Shown here: piece after piece, positions 7,317-15,669 of the stretch
Layout of the letters: every line of letters begins with the position of its first letter
Position numbering within the stretch: the first letter of the stretch is position 1
NCBI GenBank assembly: GCA_026393835.1
Contig: JAPKZK010000069.1
Span: forward strand, 1 to 50,136
Source of the DNA: Candidatus Aminicenantota bacterium
GTDB taxonomy: Bacteria; Acidobacteriota; Aminicenantia; UBA2199
Reading direction: 5' to 3'
Length of the DNA: 50,136 nt
Program-made: the position numbers and the translations under genes
The notes under the pieces: model-generated
What the model saw: the letters and a program-made list of their open reading frames with translations, nothing else
What the model was told of the DNA's origin: nothing
The model's database searches: none

Positions 7317-10300
7317 ATGAGTAAGATAGCGATAGTGATAATGTTATTAGCAGTATTTTTTGCGGCGGCTGCCAATGGGATACAGGCCGCCGACCTGTAC
7401 GTAACCGCGACAGCGGACCAGGTACCCGGTTCACTGCGGGCAGCGATAACCACAGCCAACAGCAATGGTGAAAACGACGCCATTCATTTGCCGGCCGGGT
7501 TATACCTTTTGAAGGGAACCGCGGATGAAGATGGAAATATAGGCGGCGACCTGGATATCGACAACGGGCAGGCTATTACCATCCTGGGCGAAGGTGTAAA
7601 AAATACCTTTATCGATGGAAATCACCTGGATAGGGTAATCCATATTTTGAGTGGAACCGTTTCTATAAGCGGCGTTACCATTCAAAATGGAAAAACCGGC
7701 GATGGGGATGATGAAGGAGAGAAAGGTGGGTATGGCGGGGGCGTCTACAACTGTGGTAAGTTAAACCTAACGGATTCTTCGATTGTTGATAATCGCTGCG
7801 GTACTGGATATAAGGGGTATTATTATCCGGGACATATCGGTTGCCCGGGGAGCGGCGGCGACGGTGGTGGAATTTATAACATCGGTACACTCACTCTTAC
7901 CCGGTGCACAATTAAGAATAATTTAGCCGGGCAATGTGGGCGGTCCTTCTATGATTGTCCAGGGACCCATGGCGGCCACGGCGGCGGGATTTACAACGGC
8001 AGCGCCGGTTCCCAGAAGTTGCTGAACTGCACAATTAGCAATAATGGAAGTGGGGATGGCTATGGAGAGGGATGGGATGAAGATGATTCCAACAATGGCG
8101 GAGAGGGCGGCGGCATCTATAACAGCGGTTCCCAGGAACTTATTAACTGTCGGATAAACGGGAATCATACCGGGATAGGCTACAGTGGAAGATGCGGTTA
8201 CGGTGGGGGGATATACAATAGCGGTAGTTCGATTATCAAAAACAGTTTTATCATTAATAACACAACCTATAACGAGGAAAACGAGGAAAACGACTACTTG
8301 AGCTTAAAAGGCAATGGCGGTGGTATATATAATTCAGGGTCATTAACTATCACCGACGGAACCATCGATAGGAATTCTACAGCGCACGGCGGCAGCGGCG
8401 CCGGGATCCACCACCAGGGCGGTACCGTTACTCTTATTCGTTGTTCCATCACCAATAATAGTTCCGGGGACGGCGTAACTTATTATTTATATAATCCACA
8501 GCAAGGCGGAAATGGGGGAGGTATTTTTAATAATAGTACCATGAAACTTACCAATTGTACTGTTGGCGGTAATACGACGGGTACAGGGGTTGTTGTAAAT
8601 TATCATCCAACAGGTGGGAATGGCGGCGACGGCGCAGGAATCTGCAACAGCGGCAGCCTGACGCTCGGAAATTCGACCGTTTGTCAAAATCTTACCGGCG
8701 CCGGTGGAATGGGCGCTGATAAAAAAGGCAGACCCGGGAACGGCGGCGGTATTTGCAATTTATCCGGTACTGTTCAACTTAAAAATACCATCGTTGCCAA
8801 TAACGCCGCCGCAACCGGGGGCGAAAGCGAGGACGCCTGGGGAACTCTTAGCTCCAATGGCTATAACCTTATTGAAAATACCACAGATTGCACCATTACA
8901 GGGATACTCACCGGGAATATCACCGGCGTCGATCCCTTGCTGGGTCCCCTGGCAAAAAATGGCGGTCCCACCCAGACTTACGCCTTACTCCCGGGCAGCC
9001 CGGCCATCGATGCCGGGAATAGTTCCGGCATCTCCACGGACCAGCGCGGCTATACCAGGCCGGTAGACATCGCTGGAATCCCCAATGTAAGCGATGGTTC
9101 CGATATCGGCGCATATGAACTGGAATATGTCAACCTTATAACCATCTCCGGAACCATAACCTATGGCGGAAAAGGACTGGCCGGTGCGACCCTGACTTTC
9201 TCCAACCAGGGCGGAACCACCGCTGCCGATGATGACGGCAATTACTCCCAGGCGATTTCCAGCGGTTGGACCGGAACCGTCACCCCGTCCCTTCCCAATT
9301 ATGTTTTTACACCCACCAGTCGAAGCTATACCAATGTAACCGCGGCGCAACAGGGCCAGGATTATTCAGCCGCTGCCATCGATCCACCCCGGATAGCGCT
9401 TGATCGCACGCAATTGAACTTCGGCGCCGACGTCGCCGGCCGCCAAACCGGTATGCAAACCCTCACTATCGCCAACAGCGGCGGTGGATTATTAACCTGG
9501 TCCATCAGCGACAAAGCCCAATGGCTGAATTACACACCCACATCGGGCGCCGGCCCGGCAACAGTAACCGTAACTGTCGATCCCACCGGTTTATCCGCCG
9601 GGACTTACACCTCGGCCATTCTTGTCGAATCCCCGACGGCAGCAAACTCCCCCAAAGCCGTGCCGGTAACGCTGACGGTCTATAACGCCGATGCAGTCAA
9701 CCCACCCTTCGGAAGTTTCGATACTCCCCTGGAAGGCGCCACTGTAACCGGGAGCATACCGGTTTCCGGATGGGCAATCGATGACATCGGGATAGAAAGC
9801 GTCAAAATCTATAGATCCCCGGTAGAAAGCGAAGGCAGCGACTGGATATATATCGGGGACGCCATCAGGGTAGATGGGGCGCGGCCGGATATTGAAACTC
9901 TTTATCCCGTGTACCCGGAGAATTACAAAACCGGATGGGGGTATATGCTTTTAACCCACTCCCTGCCCAATGGCGGAAACGGCGCATATACATTGTTCAC
10001 AAAGGCAACCGATATGGAAGGAAACGAGGTCACATTGGGTTCAAAAACCATTACCATCGATAACGCCCATGCGTTCAAACCCTTTGGCGCCATCGACACC
10101 CCCATTCAAGGCGGAACCGCTTCAGGGAAAAATTACGTAAATTACGGCTGGGCATTGACTCCGCAACCCAATGCGATTCCATTTGACGGCTCCACGATCG
10201 ATGTGGTAATCGATGGTGTGGTAAAAGGAAATCCGGTATATAATGTTTACCGTTCCGATATTGCAACCTTATTCCCCGGGTACGCCAATTCCGATGGGGC

Positions 10301-10814
10301 CGGCGGTTATTACTATATCGATACCACAAAACTTAAAAACGGTCTGCACACCATTGCCTGGATTGTTTCAGACAGCGGTGGAAATAGCGACGGCATCGGG
10401 AGCCGGTATTTCTCAGTTTTGAATACCGGGGCAGGGGAAAAAGGAAGAGCGGAAAAAGATGAATCCCGTAGGGGCGAACCCCCGTGTTCGCCCGTTTTTG
10501 ATCCGTGTTCGCCCGTCTTTGATCTGTGTTCGCGCTCACTCACCTTTGATGAAATAATAACCGTTGAAATCAAAGAACTCGAACGAGTGGAAATAAACCT
10601 CTCCGCTGAAGGTGTGTTTGAAGGATATTTAATCGTTGGCGACCAATTAAGAGAATTACCCATTGGTTCGACGCTTGACACAGATAGGGGTATTTTCTAC
10701 TGGCAGCCGGGCCCGGGTTTTGTCGGAGAGTATTGTTTGGTATTTATCGGGATAGATGACGATGGACGGGACACCAGGAAGAATGTCATTGTTAATATAA
10801 AGCCTAAACAATAA
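7317..10814 (+). CDS. Large secreted beta-helix / BACON / Ig-like surface protein
   Basis: This is a 1165-residue exported protein. Seen in order: a signal peptide (about 1-24, ending ANGIQA); glycine-rich imperfect repeats of the type GGGIYNSGSLTI...C.I..N (about 60-520), matching a right-handed parallel beta-helix; a choice-of-anchor-Q-like motif (SPAIDAGN to GSDIGAYELE, about 560-605); a carboxypeptidase-regulatory-like domain (about 608-690); a BACON-like domain (about 692-785); two Ig-like repeats starting PFGSFDTP and PFGAIDTP (about 797-1035); a low-complexity linker; and a terminal domain (LRELPIGSTLD...FYWQPGPGFVGEY). BACON and beta-helix domains commonly bind carbohydrate, so adhesion or polysaccharide interaction is a fair inference. 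The last 370 residues are nearly repeated in the protein at 15670-17949. The linker holds a transposable-looking intergenic repeat (about 10460-10530). Confidence 0.87.
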   Translation: MSKIAIVIMLLAVFFAAAANGIQAADLYVTATADQVPGSLRAAITTANSNGENDAIHLPAGLYLLKGTADEDGNIGGDLDIDNGQAITILGEGVKNTFIDGNHLDRVIHILSGTVSISGVTIQNGKTGDGDDEGEKGGYGGGVYNCGKLNLTDSSIVDNRCGTGYKGYYYPGHIGCPGSGGDGGGIYNIGTLTLTRCTIKNNLAGQCGRSFYDCPGTHGGHGGGIYNGSAGSQKLLNCTISNNGSGDGYGEGWDEDDSNNGGEGGGIYNSGSQELINCRINGNHTGIGYSGRCGYGGGIYNSGSSIIKNSFIINNTTYNEENEENDYLSLKGNGGGIYNSGSLTITDGTIDRNSTAHGGSGAGIHHQGGTVTLIRCSITNNSSGDGVTYYLYNPQQGGNGGGIFNNSTMKLTNCTVGGNTTGTGVVVNYHPTGGNGGDGAGICNSGSLTLGNSTVCQNLTGAGGMGADKKGRPGNGGGICNLSGTVQLKNTIVANNAAATGGESEDAWGTLSSNGYNLIENTTDCTITGILTGNITGVDPLLGPLAKNGGPTQTYALLPGSPAIDAGNSSGISTDQRGYTRPVDIAGIPNVSDGSDIGAYELEYVNLITISGTITYGGKGLAGATLTFSNQGGTTAADDDGNYSQAISSGWTGTVTPSLPNYVFTPTSRSYTNVTAAQQGQDYSAAAIDPPRIALDRTQLNFGADVAGRQTGMQTLTIANSGGGLLTWSISDKAQWLNYTPTSGAGPATVTVTVDPTGLSAGTYTSAILVESPTAANSPKAVPVTLTVYNADAVNPPFGSFDTPLEGATVTGSIPVSGWAIDDIGIESVKIYRSPVESEGSDWIYIGDAIRVDGARPDIETLYPVYPENYKTGWGYMLLTHSLPNGGNGAYTLFTKATDMEGNEVTLGSKTITIDNAHAFKPFGAIDTPIQGGTASGKNYVNYGWALTPQPNAIPFDGSTIDVVIDGVVKGNPVYNVYRSDIATLFPGYANSDGAGGYYYIDTTKLKNGLHTIAWIVSDSGGNSDGIGSRYFSVLNTGAGEKGRAEKDESRRGEPPCSPVFDPCSPVFDLCSRSLTFDEIITVEIKELERVEINLSAEGVFEGYLIVGDQLRELPIGSTLDTDRGIFYWQPGPGFVGEYCLVFIGIDDDGRDTRKNVIVNIKPKQ

Positions 10815-10844
10815 GATCAAACGAGGTTAGGTTCTATTACGTAG

Positions 10845-11204
10845 AGCCTGACCCGGTTAGGGGAAGATGAATCGTGGCGGAAATTGGCTGTGGATGAGCG
10901 GGACGATATCCGGAAAAAATCCGGTATTACCGATGTCCCGGCCCTGGACATGGCGGAACATGAGCAATTGGTTAAAATGGTGAAGGGTTATCCTTTCCAT
11001 TGGTGGCAGAATAGTATCGATGAGTTGTCCGGTAGGGTGGACAGGGCGCGTGAGATGGCGTCCAGGTTATGGGAACCCAGGTCCCAGGCTGTTGATATTC
11101 CCAGGCGGACGTTGAAATCGGAAAAGGATATTCAAGAATGGTTAAACGATGTGGAGAAAGCTCTGAAAGAAGCGTTATCCAAAGGTCCGGTGATTATTCG
11201 CTAA
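10845..11204 (+). pseudogene. C-terminal remnant of a BrxC-like P-loop protein
   Basis: The frame is open from just after a TAG at 10842 to a TAA at 11202-11204, with no ATG and no ribosome binding site; a TTG at 10884 is the only late start. The visible text (EDESWRKLAVDERDDIRKK, then VDIPRRTLKSEKDIQEWL, ending ALKEALSKGPVIIR) reads like the C-terminal tail of the large ATPases of BREX-type defence loci, where a segment of that style precedes a terminal GPVxI. The match is from memory of family style, not a search. Support comes from the next genes: a PglX-like remnant 3 bases downstream and a PglZ-like remnant at 14084, the order brxC-pglX-pglZ of BREX type 1. The N-terminal ATPase part is gone. 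Confidence 0.5.
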
Positions 11205-11207
11205 TAA

Positions 11208-11984
11208 TTGATAAATGAACCTCAAGGAAATAAAAGGGCAGACACACTTGAGAAGAATTTAAGATCCAAATTAGAACGTACCATCCAGGACGAAGGGGAG
11301 ATTGCTGAAAAGGCTGCGGAAGACATTCTCTTTCAATATGGGGCGGCTGAACCGGAACCCCCTATTCATTTAACAGGGACTGAAATTGAATTACGCGACA
11401 AACTTCGTATTCACGCCCGGCAACTGGGCGATCCCATCGATGCCGTCTCGCAACCTAACCAATGCATCCGCTTAAAAGAAGAAATCGCTTATGAACACTG
11501 GCACCGCATGCTTTTTGCCCGGTTTCTCGCCGAAAACCATTTATTAATGGAGTACGGGACAGGCGGGAAAGCATACTATCTCAGCGATTGGATCAACCGC
11601 CGCAAAGAAGATGCAGCCAACAATGTGGACGGCGCAGAGGAAAAACTCAAGGCGGCCCAGGACCTGAAGAAAAAATTGGAACTGATCCGCACGGGTGAGA
11701 ATCCGAATGATATCTTTGTGCGTTGGAAACCCCTTGAAAAGCAGCCGGTGGGTTGGGACCCGGACCTAAACGACGGCGTTCGTTTGAACATACGTCGCTT
11801 TATGACCGTCCCGGATTTGGGCAAAAAAGGCGCCGGGGTACTCAAAGATAAACCCAATATCGATTGGAAAAAAGCCCGCGGCAAAGATGTGGAGACAGCG
11901 CCGTGGTATCATTTATTTAAAGGGGATCGAATCAACGATCATCATCTCTCCCTGGCAGAGAAGCAGAAGGCTAGGGACAGATAA
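11208..11984 (+). pseudogene. pglX: PglX-like adenine methylase with catalytic core deleted
   Basis: This 258-residue frame joins the two ends of a protein that is normally over 1000 residues. The first part (about 60-113, LRIHARQLGDP and AYEHWHRMLFARFLAEN) matches the N-terminal region of BREX/Eco57I-like N6-methylases. From about residue 121 the text is the C-terminal end of the same family: KAYYLSDWINRRK, the long helix AEEKLKAAQDLKKKLELIR, then FVRWKPLEKQPVGWDPDLND, VRLNIRRFM, and GDRINDHHLSLAEKQ. Everything between, including the SAM-binding motif and NPPY catalytic motif, is missing. The join is near 11550 and stays in frame. Only a TTG start (11208) is available. It is surely non-catalytic; whether a peptide is made is unknown. 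Confidence 0.72.
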
Positions 11985-12005
11985 AAAAGGAGGTTAAAAT
12001 CTCCC

Positions 12006-12587
12006 TCAGAAGTGACGTAAAAGTTTCGGATTGCCGGAAATAATATCGATGGACGATCCTGCAAAATCACCATCGTCTGTTAAAAGAAATAACCTCTTCG
12101 CCTGACAAAGCTTTTCAATGTGTAAGTCGTTGAAATCAATCGATTTCTCCTCTAAATTACCGATTAATTCTTCGATATCCTTCTTCTCATATTGAAGGTT
12201 GACGACAGAGCTCCATTTTAAAATTTTATTTTCCACGGTTGATGAGATTAACCGGAGTATTTCCTTAAAGTCTTCTGTCTTCTTATAGTCTCTTTTAAAC
12301 TGGAAATCTTGATCTCTCTTATTATTTGCGTTATTCTCCATGTAGTTAGCGTATGCAATCCTCTGGAAGCGGTTAATAAATTCCGATAGGACAGCGATAT
12401 CGACATACATTTTATTATCTGATTGAATGAGATGATTGAAAGCCCGGGAGTATTTTCTAATGATTTCTTCCCTTGAATTGCTGATGGGGCAAAAAAGATA
12501 AATCCAGATGTTGGCATCCAGGAAAATATCCTTACCGTTTAAATTTTGAATTTCGTTGGTATCGATTCGTAAAGCCATTTTCTTCAC
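12006..12587 (-). CDS. PIN-domain putative ribonuclease (effector of the HATPase/STAS cassette)
   Basis: This is a 193-residue PIN-like protein. The acidic residues expected for a metal-dependent RNase site are visible: Asp24 in IFLDANIWIY, Glu69 in AVLSEF, the Asp151/Asp154 region in SIDFNDLH, and TDDGDF (171-175). A helical, charged middle (85-125) is longer than in VapC toxins. PIN proteins cut RNA, often tRNA or rRNA, and usually need an inhibitor. Here the upstream genes are not a normal antitoxin but a STAS-like protein (4-base overlap, ATGA) and a histidine-kinase-type ATPase, suggesting control by a partner-switching mechanism. That role is inference. The gene looks intact, unlike the broken BREX-like genes on either side. 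Confidence 0.75.
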   Translation of the reverse strand: MKKMALRIDTNEIQNLNGKDIFLDANIWIYLFCPISNSREEIIRKYSRAFNHLIQSDNKMYVDIAVLSEFINRFQRIAYANYMENNANNKRDQDFQFKRDYKKTEDFKEILRLISSTVENKILKWSSVVNLQYEKKDIEELIGNLEEKSIDFNDLHIEKLCQAKRLFLLTDDGDFAGSSIDIISGNPKLLRHF

Positions 12588-12931
12588 TCACCCAGGATTT
12601 CATTTTCGATTTTTTCTATCTTTTCCTTGTTTTTGTAGTAGGCCTTTGCCGTGTCCGTAACCTTTTTTAAAAGAAGCTTATCATCATCCGCAATATCTTT
12701 GACCGATAAGCTCGCTTTAATTTTCCCCTGGGGAAAAAGACCATATAACCGGCCTACTGCCGTATTTAAAAAAGCGGAAGTTACCATCTCCACGTTAAGG
12801 AAGGAGATAACCGCTTTATTGTTTTGTTCAAGGATTTTTTTCAGGACTTCCAATACCTTTTCACCGTCTTCCACATCTACACAGAAGCTGTTGCCTACAA
12901 TGGCATAAATATTAACCTCGATTTCTTGCAT
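12584..12931 (-). CDS. STAS-like domain protein (DUF4325 type)
   Basis: This 115-residue protein has the pattern of the short STAS-like DUF4325 group: an N-terminal strand region (INIYAIVGNSF style), a helix EKVLEVLKKILEQNN, the core strand AVISFLNVEMVTSAFLNTAVGRLYG (about 40-64) and a C-terminal charged helix. In RsbV/SpoIIAA-type STAS proteins the same position holds the phosphorylated serine that controls binding to an anti-sigma kinase; TSAF here offers Thr/Ser candidates. The downstream PIN gene overlaps by 4 bases and the HATPase gene ends 11 bases upstream, so the three are one operon. It probably relays between ATPase and nuclease; this is inferred from layout only. Confidence 0.72.
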   Translation of the reverse strand: MQEIEVNIYAIVGNSFCVDVEDGEKVLEVLKKILEQNNKAVISFLNVEMVTSAFLNTAVGRLYGLFPQGKIKASLSVKDIADDDKLLLKKVTDTAKAYYKNKEKIEKIENEILGE

Positions 12932-12942
12932 GGTATCCTCCT

Positions 12943-13812
12943 CTAAAAAATGTCCTCATCGTGAATGATTTCATCTGTTAAAACATACTGCATCGGGTCG
13001 TCGGTTTTTATACAAATATTGACCGCTGTACCGGGGAATTCGCTGCTGAAAGTTCGTTTATCGATCCCTGCCGCGGAAAGCTCCCAGAATCCATTGTTTG
13101 AAATGACCTGGATTCTCCCCTTATTCAAAGTGATAAAGTGCTTCAGGATGGCCAACCCCAAGCCACCGGAATCGTTAGGCTTTGTGCTATTCCCTTCTTG
13201 CATTGCCCATTCGATGGCATCGACCGCCGAGATTGAGGTTCTTAAATATTGACTGATCGGGTTCCTCATCCCTATCCCCAGGTCGGTTATTGTAAACTCA
13301 ATTTTATGCTTTGTTTTGAAAAATTGGCCGCAAGTGAAAATCCCTTCTTTTGTGTTACTGTGCATGGCCGCATTAATAAAAATCTCATAAATTCCTTCGG
13401 TGATTTTTTTCTTCAATCTATCGCTCATTCCAGGTATTTCTGATTTCCCCATCAATTCTTCCCGGATATATTCGCTAAAAAAACGACTGTGGTTGGGAAA
13501 GAGTTTCATGTACTGGATGGTGGTATGATAATAATCAGGTAGTCGGGGAAATCCCAGGAAAGAGAGGAACCCATTTCGTTGAAGGGTTTTTTTTACTTCA
13601 TCGTTAATGTGGAATAATCTTATCCCATTGAAGGAATTTTGCAACTTCTGGAATATGGCGCCTATGATGGAGCAAGTGTTAGCCGCTATAAAATCGACAT
13701 TACCGAATGAGATGTCAATCGTTTGATAGGCTTTGTCCTTATTTTGGCGATAGAAATCAACCAGGAAATTATAACTTCGGTAGTCGTTTTCAATATTTTC
13801 AAAATCTATCAA
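12943..13812 (-). CDS. Anti-sigma-kinase-like ATP-binding protein with N-terminal STAS-like region
   Basis: The C-terminal half is a GHKL/HATPase_c domain: N-box EIFINAAMHS (Glu143, Asn147, His151), G1 box DLGIGM (177-182), and G2 box SGGLGLAILK (215-224). There is no phospho-accepting histidine domain, so it resembles RsbW/SpoIIAB serine kinases rather than a sensor kinase. The N-terminal 90 residues (TIDISFGNVDFIAANTCSII) look like a STAS-like fold fused in front. The start is TTG at 13810-13812: an in-frame stop lies 12 bases upstream and AGAGG sits just before it. It is the first gene of the HATPase-STAS-PIN operon, with an extended -10 promoter upstream. Possible roles are sensing or kinase control of the PIN nuclease. 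Confidence 0.78.
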   Translation of the reverse strand: MIDFENIENDYRSYNFLVDFYRQNKDKAYQTIDISFGNVDFIAANTCSIIGAIFQKLQNSFNGIRLFHINDEVKKTLQRNGFLSFLGFPRLPDYYHTTIQYMKLFPNHSRFFSEYIREELMGKSEIPGMSDRLKKKITEGIYEIFINAAMHSNTKEGIFTCGQFFKTKHKIEFTITDLGIGMRNPISQYLRTSISAVDAIEWAMQEGNSTKPNDSGGLGLAILKHFITLNKGRIQVISNNGFWELSAAGIDKRTFSSEFPGTAVNICIKTDDPMQYVLTDEIIHDEDIF

Positions 13813-13885
13813 TCGTTCAACCTCTCAGGAAAAATTTTCTCAAACATCTTCGACTTCCTTATATCATACTGGTGCAGCGATCTAT

Positions 13886-13894
13886 ATTATAACA
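13886..13894 (-). promoter_or_regulatory. Extended -10 promoter of the HATPase-STAS-PIN operon
   Basis: On the minus strand the sequence reads TGTTATAAT, a perfect extended -10 element (TGnTATAAT), with no good -35 box. It leaves a leader of about 65 bases before the TTG start at 13812. The same nine bases form the promoter of the gene at 18074. Confidence 0.55.
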
Positions 13895-14083
13895 TAAAAA
13901 AAGTGCTCACGCATCCCCACCCAAAAGAATATTTCGGTTGGAGTAAGGAGTTGGTGGAAAGGCCAGGCACGCCTGTACCATTTTTACCTCTTTTTTCATC
14001 TTGCCATTCATGGTATAATAAAAAATGATCCCGGATATTGAGATTTGTAGAGAACAGGCATTGCCTGTTCCAACGCTAAACAA

Positions 14084-14828
14084 ATGAAAATAATAGAGAG
14101 ATTAAGCGAAGCGATACGTAAGACAGGCAATTACAACAAAGACGCGCAGGTCGCGCCGGCTTGCATCCTATGGCCGGATAAAGACCGGCAATGGGAACCC
14201 CTTATCCCCCGCCTGCTCATGGAATTACCCGAATTACTTGTTTACGGCGACTACGATCCTTCGAAATGAACCGGCCCGGCCATCTGGCTCAAATACGCCA
14301 TCGCCAATCAAAACATCTCTACATCCAGTGCATCTCCAAAAGGCCACTTCATCCCCATCATCTACCTCCCCGGTATCGAAATGCAAAATCTTCAACCCAA
14401 CGAACAATGCCCAACGCCACTCAAGCCCCTGGTAGAATTGCAATTCCGGGGCGAAATATGGACGCAACCCAACGGCCATGATTGGACAGTACACGCATTT
14501 CTCACCGCCTACCCCGGCGGCCCCGAACCTGGACATCTCCGACAACCCCAAAACCATCCGGGCAATGCTCCGCAATCTCGATTACCTCAGCGAAGAAAGT
14601 ATCGAACCGCTCTTAAAAAAACACCTGGACTGCCATTATTTTAACGAACTCTCCATGGACGGAGATTGGCAGCGCAATCTACTCCAATTCCTGGATAATA
14701 ACGAAAAATACCGCTCCACCCGCGGCGAAACCGAATGGCAAAGCTTTGTCGAAACCTGCAAAAACCAGGAGGCCATATATACCGCCCAACAATTCCATAA
14801 CCAACTCAACCAACCGGCTGGGAAGTAA
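14084..14828 (+). pseudogene. pglZ: PglZ-like protein, N-terminal remnant with stop and frameshift
   Basis: The frame from ATG 14084 reads MKIIERLSEAIRKTG and is interrupted by an in-frame TGA at 14267-14269. It continues in the same frame with GPAIWLKYAIA, IPIIYLPGIEMQNL, PLKPLVELQFRGEIW and NGHDWTVHAFL. Near 14505-14520 it shifts frame, then continues as LDISDNPKTIRAMLRNLDYL to a stop at 14826-14828. The words YLPG, PLxELQxRG and DWTVxAFL are those of PglZ-type proteins of BREX loci. The C-terminal phosphatase-like part is absent. A small palindrome GAACAGGC-ATT-GCCTGTTC (14052-14070) precedes it. It lies downstream of the PglX-like remnant, separated by the opposite-strand HATPase-STAS-PIN operon. 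Confidence 0.7.
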
Positions 14829-14965
14829 TCCCACCAATGAAGAAGGCTTCGCTTCCAGATTTGTTCATCATGAGGGCGCGTTCACGCCCTCACCCGTAGA
14901 CCATGAAAATGTAGTCCGTGTTTGTCCGTGTTCGTCCGTGGCTACTTTATTTTCATGGCAGATGC

Positions 14966-15073
14966 CTATGGCCGGTGAAACAATTCATCTAATTGCGGGC
15001 CTGAATTGTTTAATGCCTCGCGGATCTTCTTCAACCTGTAACCGATATCTTTCAATAAGTCTTTTCTGCTCAT
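14966..15073 (-). pseudogene. Possible truncated XRE-type regulator N-terminus
   Basis: A 35-codon frame starting MSRKDLLKDIGYRLKKIREALN resembles the first helix of many XRE helix-turn-helix proteins, but it stops before the DNA-binding helices. GAGGTTAGG precedes the ATG. It may be a fragment of a regulator. The adjoining 14829-14965 holds hairpins (GAGGGCG/CGCCCTC at 14872-14891; CATGAAAAT/ATTTTCATG around 14907-14958) and the phrase TCCGTGTTTGTCCGTGTTCG, and no gene. Confidence 0.3.
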
Positions 15074-15132
15074 CCTAACCTCACCGTGTTTTAAACTGAT
15101 TTTAAAACCTCATTATACTCCAGTCGGAGCAA

Positions 15133-15556
15133 ATATGCAACTTTTTAATGGAGTATCGCTTCGTCTGGAACTTTATATGAATCCAAAAAATCTCTATATG
15201 CAACAAGATGATGCCCATATGCGCCATAATGAACCGTAAATTCCTCTTCAGGATATTTATATGCATCTTATTGAAGCAGATATGCTTCAATAAGATCAAA
15301 AATTTGGTTTCACTGAAGTTTATATGCTCCATGATGAACCGACAGACCATCTCATTGTCGCACATATGAATCTCATTAAGCAAATAATATAAGATTATGG
15401 CGCACATACAGATCACATTGATGCATTAATGGATGTACAGGAAGCATATAGACATCTTGGTTAATCGATCGGATAGCAAAAGGATGCATATATAACTCTC
15501 GTTGATGCATATATATATTTTCACAACCCAAACGGATAAGAAATTGATGCATATAG
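15133..15556. repeat. Degenerate 21-bp tandem array A (ATATG units)
   Basis: The word ATATG recurs at 15133, 15175, 15196, 15217, 15259, 15280, 15322 and 15364, all exactly in phase with a 21-base period. GATGCATATA follows at 15483, 15504 and 15546, again 21 or 42 apart. Units between are diverged. A 14-base inverted repeat (15265-15278 with 15283-15296) lies inside. The 104-residue minus-strand frame at 15102-15416 shows the matching seven-residue periodicity and is best seen as a by-product. Confidence 0.75.
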
Positions 15557-15593
15557 GTAAAACTCCGCTCCCTCGTCGAAAGAGAAATAGTAT

Positions 15594-15640
15594 AAAGATT
15601 TATAAATCTTTACAAAAAAATCGGGGAATAATAGTATAAT
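15594..15640 (+). promoter_or_regulatory. Shared palindromic promoter element, copy 2
   Basis: AAAGATTTATAAATCTTT (15594-15611), then a GGGGAATAATA block, then TATAAT (15635-15640), matches the element at 7241-7289 almost base for base, including the flanking AGTAT. AGGAGG at 15660-15665 is the ribosome binding site for the gene at 15670. Co-regulation of the two surface-protein genes is likely. Confidence 0.7.
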
Positions 15641-15669
15641 TACGCCTGATTCATTAACCAGGAGGAATT

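Noticed and set aside
8704..9350. Opposite and alternative-frame ORFs of about 120 residues inside the beta-helix gene
   Set aside because: Overlap a coherent secreted protein frame; GC-rich shadow frames.
15102..15416. 104-residue minus-strand frame
   Set aside because: The seven-residue rhythm is just the 21-base DNA period of array A; no ribosome binding site or signal.
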